Shown: one piece after another, positions 41,653-53,025 of the stretch
Numbering within the stretch: position 1 is the stretch's first letter
Layout: each line of letters starts with the position of its first letter
NCBI RefSeq assembly: GCF_910596095.1
Contig: NC_056544.1
Location: forward strand, 5,549,655 to 5,613,654
Reading direction: 5' to 3'
Source: Thunnus maccoyii
Lineage: Eukaryota; Chordata; Actinopteri; Scombriformes; Scombridae
DNA length: 64,000 nt
Translations under genes and position numbers: made by a program
Notes under the pieces: model-generated
What the model was told of the DNA's origin: nothing
Databases searched by the model: none
The model's input: only the letters and a program-made list of their open reading frames with translations

Positions 41653-44600
41653 GTGAGCTTTTGTTTGTGTTCCGTGACTTTGCTGTAAAAATATTTACTG
41701 CAGAATTAAAGCATGACTATGTAACTTCTGCTGAGCAGCAGCAGCAACAGCGGCCTCTGCTGCCACAAGTGGTAATTACAAGATGCTGGTGCATTTAATT
41801 CTGTTGATATCTGAGTAGTGAGGGTACCGCTACGCTTGTGGGGTCACTGTTGTGACATCCCTCGCTGTGCTTCTGGCTGATCTTATTTCTGTGATCGTCA
41901 ACATCTGAACCCACAGCAGCTGTGTGCTAAAATGTGGTTGCTAACAGCCAGCGTTATACTTACTGACTTAGACTTACACTATGATCCACATCATCTTCAC
42001 ACACCGCAGACATTACAGTCCAGTGGCTGCTTGTATAGCTGCTAATATTCCTTAATAAAAACTATTTGTAATGACTTATAATAGACAGATGTATAATGGA
42101 ACTAATAGAAATTCTCACTAGTCAGTGAACTTTGTGTGGATTAATTATGAATTGAATGTATTTGTTTGTATTTGGATGAATTTGAACAGAATGAATTGTT
42201 TTTAAGAGAGTAAGCATTTGTGTGCACTTGTCCACAGGTCTTACTAACTGCATATTTGGCTGTTACTCAGACATTTTGAACTTTAATGGTTTATATTTCT
42301 GCCTTTCACTCACACTTCCTGTCTGCCTCTTTTCTCTCTTTGTTTTTTACCTCTGTTAATCTAGGTATGTGATGACGTCGCTGCACAAGTTCTGGGGAAG
42401 TCTGTGTTTGTCAACTGGCCTCATCTAGAGGAAGCTCGCATCATCGCAGTGTCGGATGGAGAAACAAAGTGAGAACTAGTGCTGGACCTTTGCCCACACT
42501 GATGTATTGAATGTGTCTGACGAAAATGTTACTATTGCTGCACTGTTCTGTAGTCATGCAGGTTTTGTCTGTCCATGTACTAATGATCAACGTATAAAAG
42601 TTAATGTCATCTTTTATTAGAATCAGTGATTTTATCTCAGTGGATGCTGAAATAGAGATCCTTTTTTCAATACTACCACTGGGGGGCGCCAAATTCTACA
42701 CATAGTGGCAAGTGTGTGTAAGCCTGAATCAGCTGTTCCAAGTCAAATCTTTAACCATGCTTTACAGGTTTTCTCTAGAGGAACCACCGGGTGTCCAAAG
42801 ACTCTATGACAGACCCTCCACTCCTCCTCCCACCAAAATCACCCACCTGTCAGACAAGGAGCAGAAGGACTGGGTGAAAGAGGTCCAAGGAATCACTGAA
42901 TTGTAAGGCTCAAATGAAATGAATGCTGAAGTATAGGTGTTATATAAACAGGATAGTTATATTGAGAAAGAGTATTGTAACACCTGAAGGTTTTGCTTTC
43001 TTGACATTATTTATTTTGCCTAACGTTATGATTGCTTTCTAAAAAAAATTTCACAGTTTCTTGAAGAGGAAAGGCATCATAGTGAACGAGACAGTGGTGG
43101 TTTTGTACGGCCAGACGCTGACGGGAAGGAAATATGTCCCCAAAGCCAACGGGGTGGTGGAGCTAGAGAAACAGTGGGCCAAACAGGTCCTTCCTTTCGC
43201 CTACCAGACGGTGGTTAAGGTACACGCATACCAATACAAGAAGGAATACACTGATAAAACTCACAGAATCATATAAACTAAGCACCATGAAGGCAGTGTG
43301 TGTTAAAACTGAAAAACACTTTGGCTAAGGTTCATAGGATTGTTTGTTTATCACAGATCACAGTCAGTCATCAGTAGAATTCATTTTTTCATGTAATATT
43401 AAAGTTCTGTTATTGTGACACTACTGATACAGATGCACAGAGATGTCGGAGCTTATTTTGTCAACTGATAATCCTAATAATCCACTCTTTTATCACCTTT
43501 CTTACCCACTCACTCTTAAACCCTGCATCTCCCTTGATCTCTACAGGACATCAAGGCCTTTTACTCGTCCTTGACCTGCTTCAAGAGCTTAGACGAGCTC
43601 TTCCCTCAAGCAACCACCGTCTTCATGGTGGGGAACCCGTACTACGGCGCCATGGGAGAGGTATGTTATCAGTCCTCCGCTTCTCCGACTAAGGATAACA
43701 TCAAAAGTGTCTCCTCTTCTAACTCCCCATCACTTTTTTCAAACGTTCTGAACAGGTGCAAGATTCCAGCGACGTCATTAAAGACGGCCGGATACGCGTG
43801 GTCTTCAACGTGCCACACGAGCCGCAGCTGGAGCCTTTAATCCAGAACCAGCATGTAAGACACACACACACGCTAACACTCATTCAATTGAGAAGTCATG
43901 TTGATTCTGAGAGTATGTCTCACCCATTTGTCTTTCATGCGTGTATGTCTGTGTGTATTTGTAGAAATACTGCGTGAAGTACAGTCCCGGATACGTTCTG
44001 GCGTCTCGCCTCGGCATCACCAGCTACCTCGTCTCCCGCTTCTCAGGAAGCATCTTCATCGGCAGAGGATCTAAGAAGAAGTGAGTCTTTAGTCACTTTT
44101 CAGAATCTGGTGTATCTCAGAAACATTGCGTACATCTTAAATAATCTATGGTTAAAGTCCCTGTTTTTGGTGTTTTTTTGTGGTGCATTTAAAGATTTTG
44201 TTTGTTCCCGCTTTTTCTTTCTCTGTTTCTTTCTTCACTGCCTCCAGTCCCTGTGGTGAGCAAAGAGCTAACGTCGGCCTGAACCTGAAGTTCAACAAGA
44301 AGAACGAAGAGGTTCCTGGATACACCAAGAGAACTGAGAAGGAGTGGCTCTACTCTGCTGCTGTGGAGGAACTGCTAGCTGAATACCTGGACAGGTAAGT
44401 ACAATCAAAAAAAAACAAAACAGTGTAGTCATTGGAACAATTTGTACTGGAATGTGTGAAATTCTCTCTTTTGAACTTGTAAAGAAGCGTATTCATGAGA
44501 AAAAGCATAATTTTTGATGGTGTTTTTTTTATGCTGTCATAGATTTTCCGAGGTATTCAACACAGTGTCCAGAAACAGTCATGATGATGTTTTCTATGAG

Positions 44601-47600
44601 GATGATATCTGGCCAGGAGAGGACCAGAATGGGTAAAACACACACACACAAACCAATGCATACTTTGTACAATAGGTGCTGTCTCTTGTTGGAAACAGTT
44701 GACACTATGTAATCTCACAATTTATGATGAAAAATGAAAAAGCGAAGAACTGAGGCCTCCGTTGTAAATTATCCCCGATAAAAAGTTTTGACAAATTTTG
44801 ACACGCACCCAAAAATTCTTAACTTCCAAAAAGTCTGCAACCCAAAAACATCACAGACGAAGATGTATTAAATGAAGAACTTCTTTTAGATGCATTTCTT
44901 CTACATTCAAATCTCCAAGGAATTCAGAGTTCATTTTGAAATTGATGTTAAATGACTTGATGGATGTCCACACAGGGCTGAGAAGGTGTCTGAAATCACC
45001 TCGTGGTTGAAAAGCCATCCAGTCAGCTCCATCAGCAGGGCGTCATGTGACCTGCAAGTGCTGGACTCCGCCATCGTGGAGAGGATCGAGGAGGCAGTGG
45101 AGAAGTCCAAGGTGACTCTGACACACACACACACACACACACACACAGCTTCTAAAAATGTGTTTGTTCTGTTAGAAATAGTCTGTTTCTGTTGTCCTGC
45201 TGCCCACCACCATACATACAGCTCTGTCCTTACACTGTGTTTCTTTGTCGCACCCTCCACCATCCTTCTCTCAGGTGAAGAAGAGCACCAAGAAAGTCCG
45301 TGTGACTGTCAAGCCTCACCTCCTCTTCAGGGTAAGTACATTTCGCCTGCATCAGTCTGAGTCTTACTTTAGGTTAAAGCAAATATAAAGCTAGATTTCC
45401 TGGTGACATGCTGTAAAATTCCACCTCACAGAGTCTGTTCACACAAACATGTTTTCTCACTTGCCTTTACTGATATCAAACCACCCAGAGAGTTTGGGTT
45501 TTATTTGCTCAGGTTTGAAATATCTGTCTCTGATGTTTCAGCCACCTATTCATTGGAGGTAAATGTGTTTTTCATTTGTTGTGCTCACAACATCGAAATA
45601 TTGCATTCTTGTTTCAGTGCACATTTTATTTTAATCTCATGCCCAGAAAGAAGTGAATCAGATTTGGTTGAGACTGCCATTAGATGTTCTATATCCAGGC
45701 TTCTAATAAAGTTTCTCGAAAATTTCAAAAGAAGAATGAAAGAAATTGATACATTCTAGTTTGGAAATGACACATAATGGTTTTAAAAAGCATGGAAAAA
45801 TTATAGCAAAGCCTGTCAATATGACTTTTAGCTAATTATATTAAAATTATTATCTAACAAGTATTAAAGAGAGACTCCACAGCCAATGTCACTTCTCAGA
45901 AATGACAAAGTGTAGGCTTTGTTTACCAGATTTGATCCGGTTTATGTTTGGAAAGTATTAAACACGTGTGTGTGTGTGTGTACATGTGTGTGTTTTTGTG
46001 TAGCCCTTGGAGCAGCAGCAGGGTGTGGTCCCAGACCCCGATGCCGAGTATCGCCTGTTTGACAGAGTCATTAACGTCAGGGAGAGCTTCACCGTCCCGC
46101 TGGGACTCAGAGGAACTATTATCGGCATCAAAGGAGGTGAAGACACACACTTTCTTCCACTCATGTCTTCATATCGTTTAAGGATTCTACTAAAGCTTCA
46201 ATAGTTTTCAAGGGTGAAATGCATGTGTGTGATATAAAGAAGAAAACAGTTAATATTGTGTCTGTGTTTGTGTCTTCAGCTGAGCGCGAGGCAGAGGTTC
46301 TCTATGAGGTGCTTTTTGATGAGGAATTTGCTGGAGGTCTCAACATCAGGTAATTAATACTGCAGTGCACTAATCTGCTGTATGATGAGTGATGTTTCAG
46401 TAATCCTGCAGCCAAATCCTGCTTAGAAAAGAAAAAAAACAAACCCTTACGGTATAAAAAACAAAAGCTAGTCAGCTATTGGCTAATCGGCTAATATTTC
46501 CAAGACAAACAGCTGCTCAGAATTACACCCGTTCCACTGATCAGTTCAAACTCTCCCACATTTCTGATCAGACGTGTGACTGTGGTACCACGTGTCTGTT
46601 TACGTCCTCAGGTGTACGTCACTTCGCGGTTACCGCCTCCCTCCCTGCGCTCTCATCAACCTCTCCCACGGCGCCCGAGTGGATCACACCTCCCACAAAC
46701 TCACCGCCATCGTCAAACCTCAGCCCGCCGCGGCCGGCAACTTCAACTCACAACGCCAGCTGGCGGGCCTCAACCACTCTCCGCGCTCACCGTTCATACC
46801 CACACAAGTAAGACGCAACACAGCACTTTTGTTGTTTTTTTTTTCTCCCCCTGTTTGAAATGACCTAATATCACCTTGTCTCTCTCTTCCACCTCTTTAC
46901 CTCATATCTGTAGCATAACAACAAACACAACGCAGTGAAAGCAGCATCTCAAGGCAACAGGAACTCTCCCTCTAAAGGTCCCATCCAGAAACAACAGGGG
47001 AAGGTAAGCAGGGTCATTTGTATTTAGCCTCCCTCTCACTTCTATTCCTTTATAAATGTACACCGTATGTATTCCAGTATGCGGAGCATGTGCATGAAAT
47101 GACAGCTGTGGTGAGACAGCACTGCTCACTGCCTCTATTTCCTGTCTCTCTCTCCGCTCCTCCTTCCAGAGTAAAGACGAGTACAGTAACGTGTGGCAGT
47201 CTCTGCAGAACTCAGGCCCTCCTCACAAACCTCCTGCTCATTGGCAAAATAATGTAAGTGTTTGTGTGTGTGTGTGTGTGTGTGTTTAATGAAGGAGAAA
47301 AGGGCCTTTCATGGCTTAATACACATTTTCAGATTCACATTGCAGATATGTACTTAATGTAGTATTTGTTTGTACTTTGCAGGCCTCGGTCGGTGGAATC
47401 AGACTGCTGAAGAAAAATGAAGACGCCAACTCCTTATTGCCCACACAGAACACAGCCAATAAGGTACACACACACTTCCTTTTTTCTTTCTTTAATCTCC
47501 TTGTTTTTACATCTTAGTGTGATTATTAGTGCTGTAGAGGGACGGTACAAAGTTTTAAATCATTCAGAAGGTTTGATTTCTCATCTTCACTCTGCTGTCT

Positions 47601-50600
47601 CTTCTCACATTTCTCTCTCTTAGGCCACCACTGAGTTTGAGGACCTGATAGCCAGTCTCAAGATCTCCAAGGGAAGCGAGCAGACCCCACCTCCTGCTGC
47701 CCCCTCACAAGCACCCCCCAGCCAATCAGATGGGCCGTTGTCCCCACAGTCCTTTGCCATGGTGAGTATCAAAGGCACCGATTGGATGAAAAGTTTTCCC
47801 ATTTCCCAAAACACATGCTAACTTCTATCAGTATTTGTCCTGCACACATGTATTTACAGGTATCTTATTTTTGTCAAGGATAATGGAATTGAGATCGTGT
47901 GTGTTTGCTGTTGTAGAAGGGAACCCTGATGTTAAAGGAGATGCTGAAGATTGACGGCGCTGGAACAGGAAGTCCCTCCTCCCAGGAGATGGCTAACTCT
48001 GCGTCCTCCGGAGGACAGCAGCAGAACAGGAGACGATCGTCCAAAAAACTAGGTAACTATCTGTTGATTACTACATTACAGGAAAATGTACTGACTCTGC
48101 AACCAGATTCAGTCGCTAAAATTGGCAAACTGAGAAATTGCTGTCCAGAATGACCTGACAAAATACACTGAGAAGAAAGCAGTTGAATCTACTCGTAGAC
48201 TGACTCACAAACAGCGTTCCACTCTGAACCACGTCTTCTCATGTTCTTCTCCCTCCAGCGGCAAACATGAACGCCCCCCACGGAGACCCAGCCGCACTAG
48301 CCTCTCCTGCGTCCGCCACCTCGGCCAACCTCCCCAACGCCATGCTGACCAGTAAGGTGTCAGAGCTGGCGTGCGTGTGCGTGGGGTTGGGCATGGCACC
48401 ACCCGAGTTCAGCTACATACGGAACAGACAGGTAACGCTGCGCACTGCGTGTTCGACTCACATCTTAACACGTCTTGCACTTTGTGTCATGTTCATGATC
48501 TTTTCAAACGTTGTTCTGTGTGTGTATGTGTGTGTGTGTGTGTGTGCAGGGTCTGGTGGTGTGTCAGGTCAAGCTGTCCAACGGGTTGATGGTTCACGGT
48601 CCACAGTGTCAGTCAGAAAACGATGCCAAGGAGAAAGCTGCCTTCTTTGCCTTACAAAGACTGGTACAACACACACACACACACACACTTGTGTTGATGT
48701 GTGAATGTGTGCATGAGAGCGTGACATGACTACTAAGTTGTTCTTTAGAAGCAGCCCACAGTATGTGATGCTTTTATTTGAAACATTCAGTGTCCAGAAT
48801 GCAGAAAAAAAGACCATTTTAAATGTTCAAACAGCACCCAGTAAATCAAAGGTTTGATTTATCTACATTTTCATATCAGGATATCCAGTTTTCTGGAAAT
48901 GTAATTTGTAAGTGGTTCATTCTCGATAGTGTCTCATAAACCAGAACAAAGACTCAAAGTAGAATTTTTTTGCACCTATTTTTGGACCCAACAAAAGCAG
49001 AATTTCTGTTTGTTCCTGACATGTTCAGACAGTTTGGAATGCAGAATTTTTCATATTTTTGTAACTGTCTTTTGATGAAATACTGTTGCGAGGCCATCTG
49101 CCATTCAAAGAAAGAAAGTTCAAGTTAAGAGAGTTTCCTTTTCACTCGACAAATGAGAAAAAACAGGCTGATATCCTGTATGTGATAATTCTGGATTACA
49201 TCAGGTTACTTTAATATCTGGCAAAAAAAACAATGCTTGTTTGTCCAAATAGTGCGATATTTTAAATATGCATGAAAATATCAGAAGTGTTGTTGATCTC
49301 CAGTTAAAGTTTTTCTGTCTGTGTCCTCTTGTTTATCTGTAGAACTCAGTGGGCTCAGGCTTCCCCCTCCCACCCCCTCTGTACCCTGGAATGGGCCAGA
49401 TACGACCTCCACCCATGGGAGCCATGACCCCTGTCTTCAACCAATCAAGTCAGTCTCCCCCTGCTTTACAGTTCATGTTAGATGCATGTGTTTCTGAGGC
49501 TGTGATAGATGGCTATGATCAAAGATTGTATATTAACAATGGATCACAGACTACAAATCTTTTTTCTTTCTGTCTTACTTCATCTCTCTGTTCTCTGCAC
49601 TCGTTTGTTTTTATGCCTCTGCGCCGGCGACAGTCATGACCGGAGGCACAATGTTTTGGGGTCGTCCGTCCTAGTCTTGTGAACAAGATGTCTGATGGAA
49701 TTCCTTCAAATTTGGCACAAACGTCCACTTAGACTCAAAGATGAACTGATTATATTTTGGTGGTCAAAGGTCACTGTGACCTCATAAAACACATTTTTGG
49801 CCATAAATCAAGAATTCATACACTAATTATGACAAAGTTTCACACAAATGTCTAATAGGATAAAATGAAGTGATGTCATTTTATATCCAAAAGGTCAAAG
49901 GTCAACTTCACTGTGACATCATAATGTTCTGCAAAAACACTTTTCTGACTATTATTCAACCATAACTCAGGAACAGAAGGGGAGATTGTGACCATATTTC
50001 ACATTTGGTCAGATACTGAATTGGTGGCACTAATCTTGGGTGCTCACCTTGAAACTGTGGTGATTTAATTAAAGTCTTTCAAAGTCTTCACTACAAATAT
50101 TATGAGTCTGGACAGACATGGATGCAACTTGACTTGGAGGCGGAGACGTACAACCATGAGGTGGTATTTCTAGTTAGTTGGTCTTTTTTCTGTCTCATAA
50201 GTAACGAGACTGGCTTGATATAAAGGCTCATATAAATAAATGAACTGTAGCTTTTCAATAAGCGGTTTTCTCATCCGTCCAATCGTTTCTGCAGGTGGCT
50301 TGCTGTTGCCCCCTCAAGGTTACCCTGCTCCTCTATGGGGAATGGCTCTGCCTCCCCATCACCACCAGAGCCAACCGTTCTACGGAGCTACAGGAACCTT
50401 CCCTGGTGCTGCTCGCCCCCAGCCTGCAACATCACTACCCATCGGCTCACACAACCAGTTCATCCCCTTACAGGTCAACACACACACACACACACACAAT
50501 TCAGACATAAGAATGAATAATTGTTGCTCCTTCTCTGGTGTTTTTTCTTCCTTTCTGTTGTTTTATTATAAATCAGTCACAGTAACCAGGTGTTTCTTTA

Positions 50601-50926
50601 TCTTTGGACATGGACAGGTGACTAAGAAGCGGGTCTCGGCCAACAAGAAGAACCAAGAGACTCGAGAGTTCTACAGCGCCGCCCATACCGTCGCCAGGAA
50701 CCAATCACAGAAAGCCCAAAATCAGCCCTCTGGCCAATCAGACCAGCCGCACCAACACGCCGCCAACAGCAACCCCTCTTCGTCCAGTCCAACCCCAGCA
50801 GATGCCGTGCCCATGACCCCTCCTCGGCAAAACCCCCCATCAACAGGCCACACCCCCGGCTCCGCCTCAAAGAGGAAGCACAGGAAGCTTGCTGTCAACT
50901 TTGAGGCGGCTAAAGTCTCCGAGTGA
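34751..50926 (+). CDS. xrn1: 5'-3' exoribonuclease 1 (Xrn1), complete, 40 coding exons
   Basis: Xrn1 is the main cytoplasmic 5'-3' exonuclease. It degrades decapped, 5'-monophosphorylated mRNA in P-bodies and acts in NMD, miRNA-mediated decay and the end of ARE decay. Joined exons total 5,061 nt, or 1,686 residues (human about 1,706). The frame closes across all 39 GT-AG introns with no internal stop. The N-terminus [15 protein letters not shown] is diagnostic. Catalytic acids are present: Asp35, Glu176, Glu178 (in TPGEGEH), Asp206 and Asp208 (in LDADL), and the Asp of LVGND near residue 293. The 5'-phosphate pocket residues Lys93, Gln97, Arg100, Arg101 and His41 are also kept. After the nuclease come PAZ/Tudor-, KOW- and SH3-like modules, then a Pro/Ser/Gln-rich tail. 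Exon coordinates are in the block entries below. Confidence 0.97.
35634..35990. mobile_element. MITE-like repeat, full copy, in xrn1 intron 1
   Basis: The left end is tagagctgcaaccattagtc. The right end reverse-complemented is tacggctgcaactaatcatt. Internal 'ataatcgacaggttaactga' motifs near both ends pair as inverted repeats. The family is widespread in percomorph genomes (my recognition of the TAGAGCTGCAACTAA end). It has no coding capacity. Confidence 0.75.
40327..40380. repeat. xrn1: (CA)n at the xrn1 exon 13 donor
   Basis: The intron starts GTAACACACACAC and continues as interrupted CA repeat to about 40380. Confidence 0.93.
40637..40668. repeat. xrn1: (CA)n at the xrn1 exon 14 donor
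   Basis: The intron starts GTACACACACAC. The CA run begins at position +3 and is about 15 units long. Confidence 0.93.
40951..40979. repeat. xrn1: (CA)n at the xrn1 exon 15 donor
   Basis: About 14 CA units begin 8 bp into the intron (GTAGATCC then CACA...). Confidence 0.93.
42365..46807 (+). CDS. xrn1: xrn1 exons 18-30: D1-D4/SH3-like region (residues 698-1217)
   Basis: Exons: 42365-42468, 42768-42902, 43057-43219, 43547-43660, 43756-43854, 43965-44080, 44248-44394, 44543-44632, 44976-45111, 45275-45331, 46004-46136, 46280-46349, 46612-46807. This part encodes the PAZ/Tudor-like D1, KOW-like D2, winged-helix D3 and SH3-like domains that brace the nuclease (family knowledge). Landmarks include [48 protein letters not shown] and [16 protein letters not shown] [12 protein letters not shown]. 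Several introns here begin with CA repeats. Confidence 0.93.
45120..45148. repeat. xrn1: (CA)n at the xrn1 exon 26 donor
   Basis: About 14 CA units begin within 10 bp of the donor GTGACTCT. Confidence 0.93.
45965..46003. repeat. xrn1: (TG)n running into the xrn1 exon 28 acceptor
   Basis: Interrupted TG repeat, then TTTTTGTGTAG, leads directly to exon 28 at 46004. Confidence 0.9.
46914..50926 (+). CDS. xrn1: xrn1 exons 31-40: low-complexity C-terminal tail (residues 1218-1686)
   Basis: Exons: 46914-47003, 47170-47253, 47383-47463, 47624-47761, 47917-48052, 48259-48431, 48550-48663, 49343-49448, 50295-50473, 50618-50926 (stop at 50924-50926). Conserved islands sit in divergent Pro/Ser/Gln-rich sequence: [57 protein letters not shown] and the terminal RKLAVNF. 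In vertebrates the C-terminal end binds the decapping scaffold EDC4; the retained RKLAVNF peptide suggests the same role (inference). Confidence 0.93.
48516..48549. repeat. xrn1: (TG)n running into the xrn1 exon 37 acceptor
   Basis: About 15 TG units run up to the terminal CAG, with no pyrimidine tract between the repeat and exon 37. Confidence 0.92.
49768..49782. promoter_or_regulatory. Perfect palindromic oestrogen-response-element-like site
   Basis: AGGTCA, 3-bp spacer CTG, TGACCT: an exact inverted repeat with spacing 3 (IR3). The sequence match is certain; function is not implied. Confidence 0.5.
49892..49904. promoter_or_regulatory. Perfect DR1 nuclear-receptor half-site repeat
   Basis: AGGTCA A AGGTCA, the direct repeat with spacing 1 recognised by RXR heterodimers and HNF4. 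A near match (TGGTCA A AGGTCA) is at 49761-49773 and shares its second half-site with the palindrome. Confidence 0.45.
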
Positions 50927-50933
50927 TGCGCTG

Positions 50934-50934
<1 letters not shown>

Positions 50935-50999
<65 letters not shown>
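50935..50999. repeat. (TG)n(AG)n compound microsatellite just after the xrn1 stop
   Basis: About 16 TG units are followed by about 16 AG units. It begins 9 bp after the stop codon and so would be in the mRNA. Confidence 0.95.
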
Positions 51000-51002
<3 letters not shown>

Positions 51003-51997
51003 GCGCTGCTGTATTGAGGCCTAACTCAGCATCTCTGATCAAAACCTCTTCATTGTGGAACTTTTTCACGCAACATTTCAGTGCAGACAGCAGCTTCAGC
51101 TTTTACTAATAGCAACATTTTTCCCATTTTCATTTCGTCATCCGCCTCACGTCACAGATGAAACATAGCATCCCCTCTTCATCACCTCTTCACTTTACAT
51201 CAGTTATTCTAGCGTAATCATCTTGTGGCTGTAGTTTCTTTAAGTCAGAATATATATTTCAAGGTGCACATGTTCATCCAACTCATGCTGCTAAGTTTGC
51301 TACATTCTGATAAAGTGAAACGCTGCCATAAAAGTGCAACATTTTCATGAAGAAGGAAGGAAACATACTTTTATTACTACTTTTATTTTGGTAGCTCCGG
51401 CTATTAGTTCTATCAGCTGTGTAAAGATTGCAAGTAATTGCTAAGATGGCAGAATAGGGGAACACTGGGGGGAAAAAATAGCTCCAACAGGGCAACCAAC
51501 AGGATTGGTCAGCTGATCAGACACGTTGTAAACAAACCTCAAGGTCAGTCGGATGAATTTGTACTTTCCGCTTCACTCTGTCGACTCGTCGTAGTCGAGG
51601 TTTTGGTCTGTCTACGATGACTGATGTGGAGCTCAAAGACAGCCTGCAGCAAAATTTTAACAATACAGATATTGTTCAAATTTATAGGAACAAATTCTCA
51701 CATCTACAAACCAACCAATCAGAATACAGCATTCGAAATATGAGTAAAGTAAACGCACACAGCCTCGAATCGGTATCATACTGACACTGAGGTAATTCGC
51801 GGTGTGACGTGCAATAAACTTCCACTATTGTTGTGGCGCAGTCTAAAGGCGTCTTAAGTGTGCTGCGTACAGAAGATCTAATGAAGCGAAACACTGCCTT
51901 AAAAGTGCATCGTCTTAATGAAATATGCACTTTAGTGAATATTCTATTGAGAAACAATAACTGCTCACCAGCGCCAGCATGTTGAAAACATAAGGGT

Positions 51998-52032
<35 letters not shown>

Positions 52033-52997
52033 AACAACAACTGGAGTACAAAAACCTGTATTGTCTGAGTCATATGTACAGTATTTCACATCAGGCTGTT
52101 TGTGTATTAATACAGGCTATAAAATTGGCGATGAATGTGCTCAGTGTTATTTGATATTTTTTTTTAATCTTTCCAGCCTCCCATGTCAGTCTCAGCTCTG
52201 CCTCAACACCTCTTTCAAATGTTGCCTTCTGTATCTACAGCTGAGGGACCTCAAGAGTTTTCACACTGACTGTAGGTGCTCGCGTCATGGCAACACACAC
52301 ACTGAGAACAGAGATACCGGTAAGCGCTAATCGTTTTGCTCCCGGTCACTCTGTAAATAGTGTTCGGTAAAAGCTCTGATGGAATGCGGATCTTTGGTCT
52401 CAGGAACATGTAGCCGTGATAGAAGTCCTCATCATACTTTAGTCTCAGACTCGCTCTGCAGTGGCAACTTCTGCCTGCTTTTTCCTCTCAACGCTCACAG
52501 ACATACTTCGTTCATTTACATGCACGTATTTTAGAAGACTGGTTTGCATGCACGGGGAGGAGGGGAGGGGGAGGGGGGGTGTTGGTGTATTTATAATGCT
52601 TAAAATTGGCTTTCTATCATGGCTTCACTGATCAGAGCATGAAGCATTACAGCTGTTCATGCATCAGCTCAGTCAGGTTTGGATCAGCAGTGTTAACGCG
52701 GCCAACATTAATTAACTGTTGTAATGTTTTGTGATAGTTTTTTCCCCCACTAAGTAGATTTTCACAGCCTTTTTTTTCCCTTCAGTGACTTTTGACAACT
52801 AGCTGCATTTTTATACTTTTTTATGGTTTAACAGCACCCCCAAAGTAAAAGGTTTCGGGGTTAATTTCAACAGGTTATTATATATTTTCCACTGCAGAGC
52901 TGCTTTTACACCAGCATGTGAACCAGAGTCAGATTCCACCTGCAGTGACTAGTTTTACAATCGCCTTTGATTTGTCCTTTTTATTTTATTTTTTTTT

Positions 52998-53003
52998 AAT
53001 AAA
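52998..53003 (+). terminator. xrn1: Candidate xrn1 polyadenylation signal AATAAA
   Basis: A canonical hexamer about 2.07 kb after the stop, in T-rich context. Position is plausible but not proven. Confidence 0.4.
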
Positions 53004-53025
53004 CCAGACCTTGTGAAGAAGTCCT

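Larger units (their letters stand above)
49625..50178. mobile_element. Interspersed repeat in xrn1 intron 38 carrying nuclear-receptor motifs
   Basis: The text runs from 'cggcgacagtcatgaccgga' through 'tcaaatttggcacaaacgtc' to 'ggcggagacgtacaaccatg'. I recognise it as a frequent teleost interspersed repeat of uncertain class. It contains AGGTCACTGTGACCT at 49768-49782 and AGGTCAAAGGTCA at 49892-49904. No open frame of note. Confidence 0.6.
50927..53025 (+). other. xrn1: xrn1 3' UTR (minimum extent)
   Basis: It starts right after the TGA at 50924-50926. It holds a (TG)n(AG)n microsatellite at 50935-50999, an oligo-T run at about 52001-52027, and a candidate AATAAA at 52998-53003. The UTR could run further, since later weaker signals exist. 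No coding sequence is supported. Confidence 0.5.

Noticed and set aside
46479..46863. Three overlapping plus-strand ORFs at xrn1 exon 30
   Set aside because: Only one frame joins exon 29 and exon 31 in phase and matches Xrn1 ([18 protein letters not shown]); the others are shadows.
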